A DNA stretch of 18,537 nucleotides from Mucinivorans sp036654415. GTDB lineage: Bacteria; Bacteroidota; Bacteroidia; Bacteroidales; Rikenellaceae. The DNA is taken from positions 1 to 18,537 of the forward strand of contig JAVVSB010000035.1 in the NCBI GenBank assembly GCA_036654415.1, written 5' to 3'. Shown in pieces: positions 7,408-15,562 of this stretch. Position 1 is the stretch's first letter; every line of letters begins with the position of its first letter. Under the pieces are notes generated by a model. It did no database searches, was not told the origin of the DNA, and saw only the letters and a program-made list of their open reading frames with translations. The translations under genes and the position numbers were made by a program.

Positions 7408-8639
7408 TTGAAAGCTTTAACAATTGAGTTTGCGGCCAGAACTGCTGTCGAGAGTGCTAGTTGAATGTTGTAACCGCCTGTGTCAGCGTCAATATCAAGT
7501 AGTTCTCCGCTAAAATAGAGCCCTTTAACCTTCTTTGATTCCATTGTTTGATGCGATACTTCATCGAGTGAGACACCCCCAGCTGTAATAATGGCTTCGG
7601 TGAAGGGCCTGTAATTTAATATCTTGAATTCTAATGCTTTCAGAGTACTTATTAACACCTCTATCTGATTTTCTGTCAGTTTAGTTGTATGGGTGTTTAT
7701 TGATATATTAGCTTGAGATACAATTGTATTATGTAATGTCGATGGAATTAACTTCTGCAATAGTACTTTTAGGGTCGCATTGGGTAGCTGTCGCAACTCT
7801 CTCTCGATTCTGCCATGTAACTGGCTATTACTCAATGCAGGTTTGGTATCTATAATTATGCTAACGCTCTTATTCTCAATTATTGAATCAACTGCTTGTC
7901 GGCTTAATTGTATTACTGTAGCCCCCCCTAGTCCCTTATCCGTAAACTCCACCTCGCCAAAACGGTTGTCCACCGATTTTCCATTAATTACTAATGTTGA
8001 CAATACATTTTTTAATAGTAATCCCTTTAATTTAAGATGGTTTTCTATCTCTAAAGCAACGAGTGCAGGGCGCAGAGGCACAATAGTATGGCCTACCTCC
8101 CAAGCCATTTGGTGACCATCGCCTGTGCTGCCAGTGGACGGGTAGCTAACGCCTCCTGTGGCGAGAATGCAATATTTGGTAGTTATAATTTCATTATCTG
8201 TTTTGATACCCACAATTTGTCCACTCTCTATGATTAATTGCTTTGCTGGAGTGTTATTTCTAATTATAACCCCTTTGCTTTGGGCCCACTGTGTGAAACT
8301 TTGAGCCACCTCAAACGCTTTGCCACTCTCTGGAAATACTCTTGCTCCTCGCTCTGTAACTGTAGCAATGCCAATGGAGTTGAAAAATGATATAACTTTT
8401 TGGTTATCAAATTCTTGTAATGCTATTTTGCAGAAATCTCCACCGCTTTTAATTTTTTCAGTAAACTCATCTAATGCTTTGGTATTGGTTAAATTACAAC
8501 GTCCTTTACCTGTAATACGTAGTTTGCGTGCTGGCTTTTCCATCTTTTCCAACAGTACAACTTTTAACCCATGTGCGGCCGCTATCCCAGATGACATTAA
8601 CCCTGCAACTCCGCCACCAATTACAATTAAATCAACCAT
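7404..8639 (-). CDS. HI0933/BaiN-family FAD-dependent oxidoreductase
   Basis: A 411-residue flavoprotein of the HI0933 family (YhiN, BaiN-like). Seen features: N-terminal dinucleotide-binding GGGVAGL (residues 8-14) with a following acidic E31, the family signature ITGKGRCNLTN (42-52), ATGGVSYPSTGSTGDG in mid-protein, and the C-terminal FAD contact region DADTGGYNIQLALSTA. Length is normal for the family. The cellular substrate is generally unknown; BaiN itself was linked to bile-acid dehydroxylation, but family membership alone does not support that here. It lies between cutC (4 nt upstream) and the short methyltransferase-like gene (4-nt overlap) in the minus-strand operon. Family call is confident; the biochemical role is open. 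Confidence 0.92.
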   Translation of the reverse strand: MVDLIVIGGGVAGLMSSGIAAAHGLKVVLLEKMEKPARKLRITGKGRCNLTNTKALDEFTEKIKSGGDFCKIALQEFDNQKVISFFNSIGIATVTERGARVFPESGKAFEVAQSFTQWAQSKGVIIRNNTPAKQLIIESGQIVGIKTDNEIITTKYCILATGGVSYPSTGSTGDGHQMAWEVGHTIVPLRPALVALEIENHLKLKGLLLKNVLSTLVINGKSVDNRFGEVEFTDKGLGGATVIQLSRQAVDSIIENKSVSIIIDTKPALSNSQLHGRIERELRQLPNATLKVLLQKLIPSTLHNTIVSQANISINTHTTKLTENQIEVLISTLKALEFKILNYRPFTEAIITAGGVSLDEVSHQTMESKKVKGLYFSGELLDIDADTGGYNIQLALSTAVLAANSIVKAFK

Positions 8640-8643
8640 CTAA

Positions 8644-9384
8644 TTATAATTTTTGAATTGAATTTGCTACTCTTTCTGCACTTGTTACCTCGCGCGAAAA
8701 TTCTGAGATACATACAGTACCACCCATTGACACCTCTTCATTACGATAAATCATTTTAGAATCAATTGATTTACGAGCTGACATATGAAATTCATTGGCT
8801 CCAGTTTCATCTTTTAATAATGCAATATTTGTTTCGTTTACTCCACAACCAGGCATAATGATAATTCGACCACTAGAGAGTTGAATCAGTTTTGCAATGA
8901 GTTGAGCCCCTTGCATTGCATCGCTTTTTTGCCCTGAAGTCAGAATACGGTCAAAACCGAGCGATATAATTTGTTCAAGTGCAATAAAAGGGTCTCGACA
9001 TACATCAAAAGCTCGGTGAAAAGTGGTAGACATACCAGTCGAACACTCCATAAGTTCCTTGCACATAGCCATATCTATATCACCATTACAGTCCAGGCAA
9101 CCAAACACTACGCCATCTGCACCTGCGTTTTTGGCTGCATTAATATCGTATTTCATGGTCTTAATTTCAAGTGGTGAATACAGGAAGTCACCACCGCGGG
9201 GACGAATTATTACGTTGATTTTAAGGTTTGTAAATTCTCGCGCTACTTTTATTTCGCCTATACTGGGGGTCGTGCCTCCTTCTGGTATTCCAGCACAGAG
9301 CTCAACTCTATATGCTCCCCCTTTTTGTGCTTCGACACAGCTTTCGGCTGAATTTGCACACACTTCAATAATTGGTTTTACCAT
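8644..9384 (-). CDS. cutC: CutC family protein
   Basis: A 246-residue cytoplasmic TIM-barrel protein. The opening IEVCANSAESCVEAQKGGAYRVELC, the GGTTPSIGEIK segment, IRPRGGDFLYS, and FHRAFDVCRDP followed by RILTSGQ are all CutC hallmarks. It is full length. CutC was named for copper tolerance in E. coli, but the copper link is disputed and the reaction is unknown. There is no other copper gene in the window, so the neighbourhood does not support a metal role. It overlaps the end of the M23 peptidase gene by 7 nt and is followed by the HI0933 gene after 4 nt, consistent with one transcript. Confidence 0.92.
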   Translation of the reverse strand: MVKPIIEVCANSAESCVEAQKGGAYRVELCAGIPEGGTTPSIGEIKVAREFTNLKINVIIRPRGGDFLYSPLEIKTMKYDINAAKNAGADGVVFGCLDCNGDIDMAMCKELMECSTGMSTTFHRAFDVCRDPFIALEQIISLGFDRILTSGQKSDAMQGAQLIAKLIQLSSGRIIIMPGCGVNETNIALLKDETGANEFHMSARKSIDSKMIYRNEEVSMGGTVCISEFSREVTSAERVANSIQKL

Positions 9385-11033
9385 TTGTATGAGTATTTTT
9401 TAGTTGTTTTATTATTCTTATAATCGGTTACTTCAACTACTACCTCGTGAGATGTAGTTGTTTGTGTTGGCTTTATTTTTAGAGTTAGAAGTGCGTTTTT
9501 GGGGTCATACTCTGCTAAAGCCCATTGTCCATCTACAAACATTTTGTAGATAATAATTCCTGACAAATTATCTGATATATTATATTTAATACTGTTATTT
9601 ATTACAATGCCATTTTTTTGCTTTGCGGTGATTTTTGGTGCTATCGTGTCGTACATAATTTGGTAGGTTCCAAAAGTCTTTATTTGAGTCTGCAAAGTTC
9701 CATTTATAAATTTTCCGCCAACAGATGAAAATTTAGTTGGTCCACTTACTTTTGCTATAAGAGCCTTTGAAGAGTTGATGAGTGGAGTCGAAGGCTTGAT
9801 CATTAGTGTGATACTCTTGTGTAAAGGTGTGTTACTGTTTCCGACAATGTACCTGTGTGGCGTGTTAAGTGTATCGGTATAAAATGGTAGGATTGCATTA
9901 TCGTATAGTGTGTTCTGTGGAATATTAACTGTAAAATCATCGTTTTTAAAGCTAAAATAATTACTTGCAACAATAATTTTATTGAGTTCTTGAATCTGGT
10001 TTTGTTCTAAAGGTATGCTGCTATATTCAATAGATAATTGTATGGTTGTTTTGTTACCAGCATCATCAAGTATCTCTGTCTCTACGGATTTTGCAGAGGG
10101 GGCTATAAGGCCATTATTTATAATATTCTTATATATATTGAGCGCATTGCTTGGGGATTTATAAGCACGTATTACATCGTATTTTCCAGACGATGAATTT
10201 TTATCATACTGAATATAACTATTTATATATCTTGTTGTTGCAAATGATACTTGGTCGTTTTTAAAGCTAAAATTAATTAGTGAATCAACCTTTTGGACAA
10301 TTGAATAGACACCCATCGTATTGGTTTTACCATCTTTATAGTCAATAGTTTGATATGCTAAATAAGCTGGCTTTGAAATCTTGATTGATGGTGTAGATGA
10401 GCTCTTATCCAAAAGATCGATAGTTTGAGTTAATGAAAAAATAGGTATTCCATTAATATTATCTTGTTGATAAACAAATACTTTGCTTACAATTGGAGCT
10501 ACGTGGTCAGCAATTTTATATATACTCTTAGCAATTATATTTATTGGGTTTTGAGTTACTGCATCGCGAATTTCAAGATGTAGATGGGCTCCTGCCGAGG
10601 CTCCGCTATTACCAATATATCCTATGGTTTGTCCTTGAGTGACAGTGAATAGACCTTTCTGTATAAAGCGGTCAATATGATAACTTTTACTTGCATATTG
10701 CTCTTTTTCTATCCATTTTTGATATTCTGTGGCTAAACCATTTAGGTGCCCATAAAGCGATGTTGAACCATCTAAATGAGTGATACATATAAAGTTGCCA
10801 TAGCCAAATGGGGCAATGCCAATGCGTGAAACATACCCATCGGCAATCGATAGAACAGGTGTGCCCACGCCATTTAAAGCTTTGATGTCTATGCCAGTAT
10901 GAAAATGGTTAGAGCGTACCTCACCTACATTACCCGACAAAGTTAGTGCAAAATTGACAGGTGATGTGTATTGCTGTGCTTGAGTGTAGGATATATGTAA
11001 AATAATTAAAACTACTAATAATTTAAATTTCAT
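9378..11033 (-). CDS. Exported M23-family (LytM-like) metallopeptidase
   Basis: A 551-residue secreted protein. The N-terminus is a signal peptide ending around SYTQAQ (residues 15-20). The peptidase domain, ~22-165, carries the zinc ligands H45 and D49 in HFHTGID and H152 in HLHLE; H150 and H96 (YGHL) are the expected catalytic histidines. All core residues are present, so it can plausibly cleave peptidoglycan cross-bridges, or related peptides, in the periplasm. An insertion (~103-125, YQKWIEKEQY) and a long beta-rich C-terminal region (~168-551) follow, with two AP-[IK] Ig-like motifs (DHVAPIV, DTIAPKI). The protein is rich in Asn, Ile, Lys and Ser, and its DNA looks more AT-rich than the GH2 or ribD regions. 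It overlaps recX by 11 nt and cutC by 7 nt. Confidence 0.9.
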   Translation of the reverse strand: MKFKLLVVLIILHISYTQAQQYTSPVNFALTLSGNVGEVRSNHFHTGIDIKALNGVGTPVLSIADGYVSRIGIAPFGYGNFICITHLDGSTSLYGHLNGLATEYQKWIEKEQYASKSYHIDRFIQKGLFTVTQGQTIGYIGNSGASAGAHLHLEIRDAVTQNPINIIAKSIYKIADHVAPIVSKVFVYQQDNINGIPIFSLTQTIDLLDKSSSTPSIKISKPAYLAYQTIDYKDGKTNTMGVYSIVQKVDSLINFSFKNDQVSFATTRYINSYIQYDKNSSSGKYDVIRAYKSPSNALNIYKNIINNGLIAPSAKSVETEILDDAGNKTTIQLSIEYSSIPLEQNQIQELNKIIVASNYFSFKNDDFTVNIPQNTLYDNAILPFYTDTLNTPHRYIVGNSNTPLHKSITLMIKPSTPLINSSKALIAKVSGPTKFSSVGGKFINGTLQTQIKTFGTYQIMYDTIAPKITAKQKNGIVINNSIKYNISDNLSGIIIYKMFVDGQWALAEYDPKNALLTLKIKPTQTTTSHEVVVEVTDYKNNKTTKKYSYKW

Positions 11034-11523
11034 CTTCGTCTATATGTGTAATTTCTGTGATGATATTGATTATTTGGTCATATTCAAAGCCTCTAGCACT
11101 TGCCCAACGAACTAATCTTGTGCGTATTTCCCATGGCGTTTTTCCTGTAATGCACTCTTTTTTATATTTTTGTCTAAGTGACCTCTCTAGTGTGGAGCTC
11201 ATCTGCCCTGGTTTAATTAATTCTTGTAATGTTGATTCAATAATCTCCTTTTCTATCCCTTTTGCATTTAGTGCATAGGCTATTTTTGAGCGTCCCCAAT
11301 TCCCTGCAGCCAGTTTTTCGCTTATGTATCCTCGTGCGTAACGATTTTGGTCAATAAATTTTTCGGCCACCAATTTGTCTAAGATTTCTCGGTGGTGTTG
11401 CTTCTCAACCCCCCAACGGTAGAGTGAACGCACGGCATCACTCTCGCACCGTTCCATTTTGGCGCATAGCCATCGCAAGGTTTCCAAGGCTTGCTCGGGT
11501 GTTTTTGCTATTTTTTCGCGCAT
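11023..11523 (-). CDS. recX: RecX regulatory protein
   Basis: A 166-residue, largely helical and basic cytoplasmic protein. The helical repeats of RecX are visible: ALETLRWLCAKMERCESDAVRSLYRWGV near the start, then ILDKLVAEKFIDQNRYARGYISEKL (~48-72), where FID-x-x-RYA is the most diagnostic piece, then GRSKIAYALNAKGIEKEIIE (~76-95). RecX modulates RecA filament length. The recA gene is not in the window; in Bacteroidales recX commonly sits beside prmC, as here. Its start lies inside the end of prmC (16-nt overlap) and its end overlaps the M23 peptidase gene by 11 nt, so it is probably translationally coupled on both sides. Confidence 0.9.
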   Translation of the reverse strand: MREKIAKTPEQALETLRWLCAKMERCESDAVRSLYRWGVEKQHHREILDKLVAEKFIDQNRYARGYISEKLAAGNWGRSKIAYALNAKGIEKEIIESTLQELIKPGQMSSTLERSLRQKYKKECITGKTPWEIRTRLVRWASARGFEYDQIINIITEITHIDEDEI

Positions 11524-12347
11524 ATAAATCTCTCTTTGTGGTTAATATCGTTCAGAAGTCTAATATCTCTAAAATCAAGCTTTTGAAGTAACGAAACCAT
11601 CTCTTTCCCGAAAATTTCATTGATTTCAAAATAGAGACTTCCACCTGTTTTGAGGCTGACTTTTGACAGTTCGGCAATTCGCATGTAAAATATAAGTGGA
11701 TTTTCATCGCTTACAAATAGTGCCGTATAAGGTTCGTAATCAAGCACATTGGGCGACATTTGCTTTGCTTGTGATTGTGTGACATATGGTGGATTACTCA
11801 CTATAATATCGAACATATTAGACGGGCATTCAGCCTTAAATACATCCATTAATTCAAATTCTACCTTTGCTGAAAGTTGTATCGCGTTTTGTCGAGCCGT
11901 AATTAGTGCTCTTGGCGAAATATCCCATGCAATAACTTTGCTGCCGTCAATATCAAGTGCCAACGTAATCCCAATGGCGCCACTCCCTGTGCCGATATCT
12001 AGAATTGTTGCTTTACTATCGGCTTCTGCACAAATTAGTTGAATAAGTTGCTGAGTCTCATCACGTGGAATTAGAACATCTGGATTGACTATGAATTTAC
12101 GGTTGCAAAACTCCTGATAACCAACAATATGCTGAATTGGACAATTGTGAATTAAGGCTTGAATATCTTGGTTCAGGGATTGAAGTGTTACGGAGTCGAT
12201 AAGAAAAGATTGGTCTGTAAAGATTCTAAGACGATGAATTCCGTATTTATCTTCTAATAATCTGTACAGTAAACTTTTAGCTTCTCTTTCTGAGAAGTTA
12301 TCGGACAATATTTTGCCAAAATGTAGATATGTTTGTTCTAAAGTCAT
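11508..12347 (-). CDS. prmC: Peptide chain release factor N5-glutamine methyltransferase
   Basis: A 279-residue cytoplasmic SAM-dependent enzyme that methylates the Gln of the GGQ motif in release factors 1 and 2. The N-terminal helical domain (~1-75) binds the release factor. VLIPRDET (91-98) is the family signature, usually PRPET, here with Asp for Pro. The SAM loop DIGTGSGAI is at 117-125 and the catalytic NPPY at 185-188. Length is normal. It is the first gene of the minus-strand operon, divergent from ribD across 38 bp. A TATCTTTG promoter box lies in the short gap. The recX gene follows with a 16-nt overlap. Confidence 0.95.
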   Translation of the reverse strand: MTLEQTYLHFGKILSDNFSEREAKSLLYRLLEDKYGIHRLRIFTDQSFLIDSVTLQSLNQDIQALIHNCPIQHIVGYQEFCNRKFIVNPDVLIPRDETQQLIQLICAEADSKATILDIGTGSGAIGITLALDIDGSKVIAWDISPRALITARQNAIQLSAKVEFELMDVFKAECPSNMFDIIVSNPPYVTQSQAKQMSPNVLDYEPYTALFVSDENPLIFYMRIAELSKVSLKTGGSLYFEINEIFGKEMVSLLQKLDFRDIRLLNDINHKERFICAKK

Positions 12348-12359
12348 CGTTTATTGGGA

Positions 12360-12391
12360 CAAAGATACTATTTTTGTTGCTAATTATGGAA
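12360..12391 (-). promoter_or_regulatory. Candidate promoter of the prmC operon
   Basis: On the minus strand TATCTTTG (12367-12360) matches TAnnTTTG exactly. A weak -33 (TTC, 12391-12389) stands 21 nt upstream and lies within the first codons of ribD. Transcription would begin near 12355, leaving a leader of about 8 nt before the prmC ATG at 12347. Confidence 0.55.
12369..12376 (+). promoter_or_regulatory. Possible -7 box for ribD
   Basis: TATTTTTG fits TAnnTTTG and lies 10 nt before the ribD ATG. No -33 element is seen at 19-21 nt, and the resulting leader would be only a few nucleotides. It abuts the opposing prmC box at 12360-12367. I regard it as weak; no FMN riboswitch can fit in this space. 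Confidence 0.3.
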
Positions 12392-13462
12392 CATTCAATT
12401 TATATGCGTCGTGCTTTGGATTTGGCACTCTTGGGCGCGGGTAGGGTCTCTCCCAATCCAATGGTGGGGGCTGTTGTGGTGCATCGTGGGGTTATTATTG
12501 GTGAAGGGTTTCATGAAATTTATGGTGGTCCGCATGCCGAACCTAATGCGATAAATTCAGTCAAAGATGATTTCTTACTTAGTGAATCAACTCTTTATGT
12601 TACCTTGGAACCTTGCTCTCATTGGGGTAAAACACCACCTTGTGCTGAGTTGATTTTGCAAAAAAAGATTCCTAAAGTTGTGGTTGGCTGTGTAGACCCT
12701 TTTGCTATGGTGAGTGGGCGAGGTATTGCTATGTTGCGCCAAGGTGGAGTGGATGTAGAGGTTGGAATTTTGAGTAAGGAGTGTCTCGAGTTGAATAGAT
12801 ATTTTATTGTATCTAATACCAAAAACAGACCGTATATTATATTGAAATATGCTCAGACCAAGGACGGTTATATTGATGGCTGCCGAACTCAAAATATGCC
12901 TGCTAAGTGGATGACTGGCCCCGCAGCCAAGGTCTATGTGCATCGGTTAAGGGCTCATACTGATGCTATTGAGGTCGGACGAGTGACGGTTGAAAAGGAT
13001 AATCCATTGCTTACTGTGCGGGATTTTTATGGCAATACCCCCCTCAGAATAACTATTGACAGAGAGTTACGACTGTCTGTTAGCGCGTCTGTTTTTGACA
13101 ATAGTGCTGCCACTATTCTCTTTACAAAAAAGGAAAATCAACTTATTGGAACGCGTAAGTTTGCAAGTTGTTCAATGGTCGAGGTGGTGGGACTTGATAC
13201 TTTGAGAGAAATTTTAGCCGAGCTAAAAGATAGAAAAATACAATCTTTGGTTGTGGAAGGTGGGGCTTGCCTCTTACAGAGCTTTGTGGATGAGAATCTT
13301 TGGGATGAGTTGCAACTCTTTACTGCACCAATTAAGTTATGCGATTTGTATCCTGATTTAGACCCGTTAAAAGGGGTAAGAGCCCCAGTCATTAACACTA
13401 ATCTAGTACAAATTGCAAAGATTAGTGAAATTGGGCTTGAAATCTTCAGAAATAATATATAA
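12386..13462 (+). CDS. ribD: Bifunctional riboflavin biosynthesis deaminase/reductase
   Basis: A 358-residue cytoplasmic enzyme performing two steps of riboflavin synthesis: deamination of the diaminopyrimidinone phosphate and reduction of the ribosyl side chain. The N-terminal deaminase has H50-A-E52 (GGPHAEP) and the zinc cysteines C77 and C86 in EPCSHWGKTPPC, plus SPNPMVGAVVV at 22-32. The C-terminal reductase, from ~148, has LKYAQTKDGYI and VEGGACLLQSF. The ATG at 12386 is chosen because family members start with a short lead into YMRRAL. The frame is open back to 12329, but that runs into the prmC gene. No other rib gene is in the window. The last codons contain the promoter of the next gene. 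Confidence 0.94.
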   Translation: MEHSIYMRRALDLALLGAGRVSPNPMVGAVVVHRGVIIGEGFHEIYGGPHAEPNAINSVKDDFLLSESTLYVTLEPCSHWGKTPPCAELILQKKIPKVVVGCVDPFAMVSGRGIAMLRQGGVDVEVGILSKECLELNRYFIVSNTKNRPYIILKYAQTKDGYIDGCRTQNMPAKWMTGPAAKVYVHRLRAHTDAIEVGRVTVEKDNPLLTVRDFYGNTPLRITIDRELRLSVSASVFDNSAATILFTKKENQLIGTRKFASCSMVEVVGLDTLREILAELKDRKIQSLVVEGGACLLQSFVDENLWDELQLFTAPIKLCDLYPDLDPLKGVRAPVINTNLVQIAKISEIGLEIFRNNI

Positions 13463-13467
13463 CTTTG
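13437..13467 (+). promoter_or_regulatory. Bacteroidota-type promoter overlapping the ribD stop codon
   Basis: TTG (13437-13439), then 20 nt, then TAACTTTG (13460-13467): an exact fit to the consensus. The first three bases of the -7 box are the TAA stop of ribD. Transcription would start near 13473, giving a ~15-nt leader before the ATG at 13488. It makes the following gene an independent unit. Confidence 0.72.
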
Positions 13468-13487
13468 GGGTACTAATTTCAGATATC

Positions 13488-14780
13488 ATGAAAAAATTAT
13501 TCTTTTTAGCCCTCTGTATCGCCTTTATGGGCTCAGCTGTGGCACAGCTTAAAACCATTGAAACCTCACAAAAGAAAGCACCTGCTTGGCTTTACGGAAC
13601 CTCTGACGGCTATATTATCGTCACCGAGCAGGCTTCGACTGTCGACCAAGCTAAGGCCAAGGCTATGGAGAGTGTTAAACGTCAAATTATTGAGGCTGTG
13701 GCGCTTAATCTTAAATCAGACTATGAGAGCCGTATGCACCAAACCTCTGGAGCTGGTGAGCAGATTACTCAATTCGAGGAGACATCGGAGAGTAAATTTG
13801 CCACTCGTGCAGCGCGATTGCCTTTTGTTAAAGGAATATCAGCCAATAAGGTCAAGGAGTTTTATTGGGAAAAACAATTTGACCGCAAGACACGAGAAAC
13901 TCTTTGGGGGTATAGTATTCTCTACCCATTTTCTAAGGGTGAATTGTATAAGTTAATTACAGATTTCACAAAACAGGACAATGAGATAATGGCGAAATTA
14001 CTTCAGGCCGAAGATGTGGCCGAAAATTTCACCTCCACCGAGCAGCTCGACAAGGTCGCTGGTGAGATACCGCAGTTGGAGGAGTGGTTTTTCGATGATA
14101 TGCGTCTCAAACGTACCTCTGCACTCAAAAGTAATATTCAACGCCAATATTCCTATATTAAACCAGTTATTGCCACCACAAAAAAAGGTGAGGCTCGATT
14201 GACTTTGGTGGTTGGTAATCGTCTGATTTCAACCTCTGTCAAGCCAACTATTAAGTCCAATTGTGCCATGGAGATTAACTACATTACTGACAAAGAGGGC
14301 TCTTTGATAAGCTATGATGACCAGGGGTGCCTAAAAAACGAGCCTAATTTTTTGGAGGTTACTTTCCGTCTAGCTGGAGCCACGGTTAAAGATAAGCTGT
14401 TTTTTGATGTCAATGCTCAAAAGGTCGAGCTTTCGCTCAAGGGAATAATATCTTTTGAATTTATCAAGAATGCCTCTTCAGATACGCTTTCTGGGGTTAA
14501 AATCACATTGACTTTGGCTGCTGCCAACGATAATCCTGCTACTTTGGAAGGTGTTAATCTTAGTATTGGCGAGTTGGAAGCACCGGTTATTATTAATAAT
14601 ATAGGGGAGAATATTTCGGGTAGCGGTGACCATGTGTTGACCCTCAACGGTAATGGTGTTTTTGTGCTTGGTTCTTCGCATGATATGCTCTCGATGGTTA
14701 AGGGGTATCTTTATGTCCGTAATGGGGTAAATGGTGCTCTGCTTAGTGTGCCTATTGCCTCGTCATACAAAATTTATTAG
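13488..14780 (+). CDS. Exported LPP20-like protein of unknown function
   Basis: A 430-residue protein that I do not recognise by name. MKKLFFLALCIAFMGSAVAQ is a signal peptide with a likely cut after AVA (residue 19). It sets the start at 13488; the frame is open from 13413 but that lies in ribD. Residues ~30-130 (PAWLYGTSDGYIIVTEQAS, then DQAKAKAMESVKRQIIEAVAL) have the strand-plus-long-helix look of LPP20-type domains. A charged helical stretch follows (~155-215). The C-terminal half is beta-rich with Ig-like character (ending LYVRNGVNGALLSVPIASS). There is no membrane anchor or lipobox, so it is probably periplasmic or secreted. It has its own promoter. It opens a run of four exported proteins. 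A role in envelope biology is only a guess from location. Confidence 0.7.
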   Translation: MKKLFFLALCIAFMGSAVAQLKTIETSQKKAPAWLYGTSDGYIIVTEQASTVDQAKAKAMESVKRQIIEAVALNLKSDYESRMHQTSGAGEQITQFEETSESKFATRAARLPFVKGISANKVKEFYWEKQFDRKTRETLWGYSILYPFSKGELYKLITDFTKQDNEIMAKLLQAEDVAENFTSTEQLDKVAGEIPQLEEWFFDDMRLKRTSALKSNIQRQYSYIKPVIATTKKGEARLTLVVGNRLISTSVKPTIKSNCAMEINYITDKEGSLISYDDQGCLKNEPNFLEVTFRLAGATVKDKLFFDVNAQKVELSLKGIISFEFIKNASSDTLSGVKITLTLAAANDNPATLEGVNLSIGELEAPVIINNIGENISGSGDHVLTLNGNGVFVLGSSHDMLSMVKGYLYVRNGVNGALLSVPIASSYKIY

Positions 14781-14795
14781 AGTTGAGATAAGATT

Positions 14796-14819
14796 TTGAG
14801 CCAACGGCCGTTTTATCAA
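14796..14819. promoter_or_regulatory. Symmetric palindrome, operator candidate
   Basis: The pattern TTGA-N3-AACGGCCGTT-N3-TCAA is symmetric about 14807/14808: a perfect 10-bp centre and matching 4-bp outer arms (9 of 12 positions paired). It lies 15 nt after the previous stop and about 20 nt before a -7 box at 14841, where a -33 element would be expected but is not seen. The centre has no loop, so a DNA-binding site is more likely than a hairpin terminator. Confidence 0.45.
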
Positions 14820-14840
14820 TGGTAGGCAGAGATTTTTTAT

Positions 14841-14848
14841 TATCTTTG
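14841..14848 (+). promoter_or_regulatory. -7 box upstream of the TonB-C-like gene
   Basis: TATCTTTG matches TAnnTTTG and is followed by GCA, a common context in Bacteroidota. It is 13 nt before the ATG at 14862. No -33 TTG is present at the normal spacing, which would fit a promoter needing an activator. The palindrome at 14796-14819 is a candidate site for one. Confidence 0.55.
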
Positions 14849-14861
14849 CACGATAAATATT

Positions 14862-15497
14862 ATGGCTCATAAATTATTATATCTATTTTGTCTGCTTCTT
14901 ATGGGAGTCAGTGTTGCTCGTGGCCAGGTCGTTGAGCGTGTCTCTCCAGTGTTAGGTTCAGACGAACAGGCTAATCAACTTATTCTTTATATCGCTGAGA
15001 ATCTGAAGCTTATTATTCCTGCCAATCGCGATTTAAAAAGTGTCAATGGTCAGATGCGATGTAAGCTTACCATCGACCCCTCAGGGCGAATCTCTAATAT
15101 CGACATCACTCGTTCTTCGGTGATGTGGTTGGATTTGATTATCGCTGATGGTCTCAAGGTTATTCCACCGTGGTTTGGGTGGCGTGGTCAAGATAAATAC
15201 AAGCTCTCAAAAGAGTTGGTTTTTAGTTTTGGGCAGGTTCGTCGTTCTGGTGCGCTTTACGGTTACAACAAGAGCGGGGTCAATGAAAAGATAGGTCGTT
15301 CTATGGATCTACAACGTAAGGAACTCAAGGCTAAACTTGATGCTCATTGGAATGCTTGGGACAAGAAAACACGTGAGAATCTTAAGCTTGACATGCCTCT
15401 AACGCCTGATAATCGTCAGCCGATGACCAAGATGCCAAATCAAAAGAATCCTATCCTCCCGTTGGACGTACCTCCAATTCATGTCTCTTTGGAGTAA
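14862..15497 (+). CDS. Secreted protein with TonB C-terminal-like domain
   Basis: A 211-residue protein. MAHKLLYLFCLLLMGVSVARGQ is a signal peptide, probably cut before Q22. Residues ~55-125 (MRCKLTIDPSGRISNIDITRSS, then PPWFGW, then KYKLSKELVFSFG) follow the TonB C-terminal pattern: strand, x-DxxG turn, strand, helix, p-x-W, and a final strand. There is no N-terminal membrane anchor that stays, and no long Pro-rich linker ahead of the domain, so it is unlikely to transduce energy from ExbBD. The C-terminal tail (~140-211) is charged, then Pro/Asn-rich. It may bind an envelope partner. It lies 81 nt after the previous gene, with its own -7 box, and 65 nt before the binding-protein gene. Confidence 0.65.
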   Translation: MAHKLLYLFCLLLMGVSVARGQVVERVSPVLGSDEQANQLILYIAENLKLIIPANRDLKSVNGQMRCKLTIDPSGRISNIDITRSSVMWLDLIIADGLKVIPPWFGWRGQDKYKLSKELVFSFGQVRRSGALYGYNKSGVNEKIGRSMDLQRKELKAKLDAHWNAWDKKTRENLKLDMPLTPDNRQPMTKMPNQKNPILPLDVPPIHVSLE

Positions 15498-15562
15498 AAT
15501 AATGTATATCAATTAATAAGGTCTCTCCACAAAGAGAGTCTCTTTTAAAATTTTGTGTGCTT

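Noticed and set aside
12348..12385. FMN riboswitch upstream of ribD
   Set aside because: The intergenic space is 38 nt, far too short for the aptamer, and no conserved element is present.
15557..15562. GTG start for the binding-protein gene
   Set aside because: The ATG two codons later is in frame and leaves a complete signal peptide, so it is preferred.
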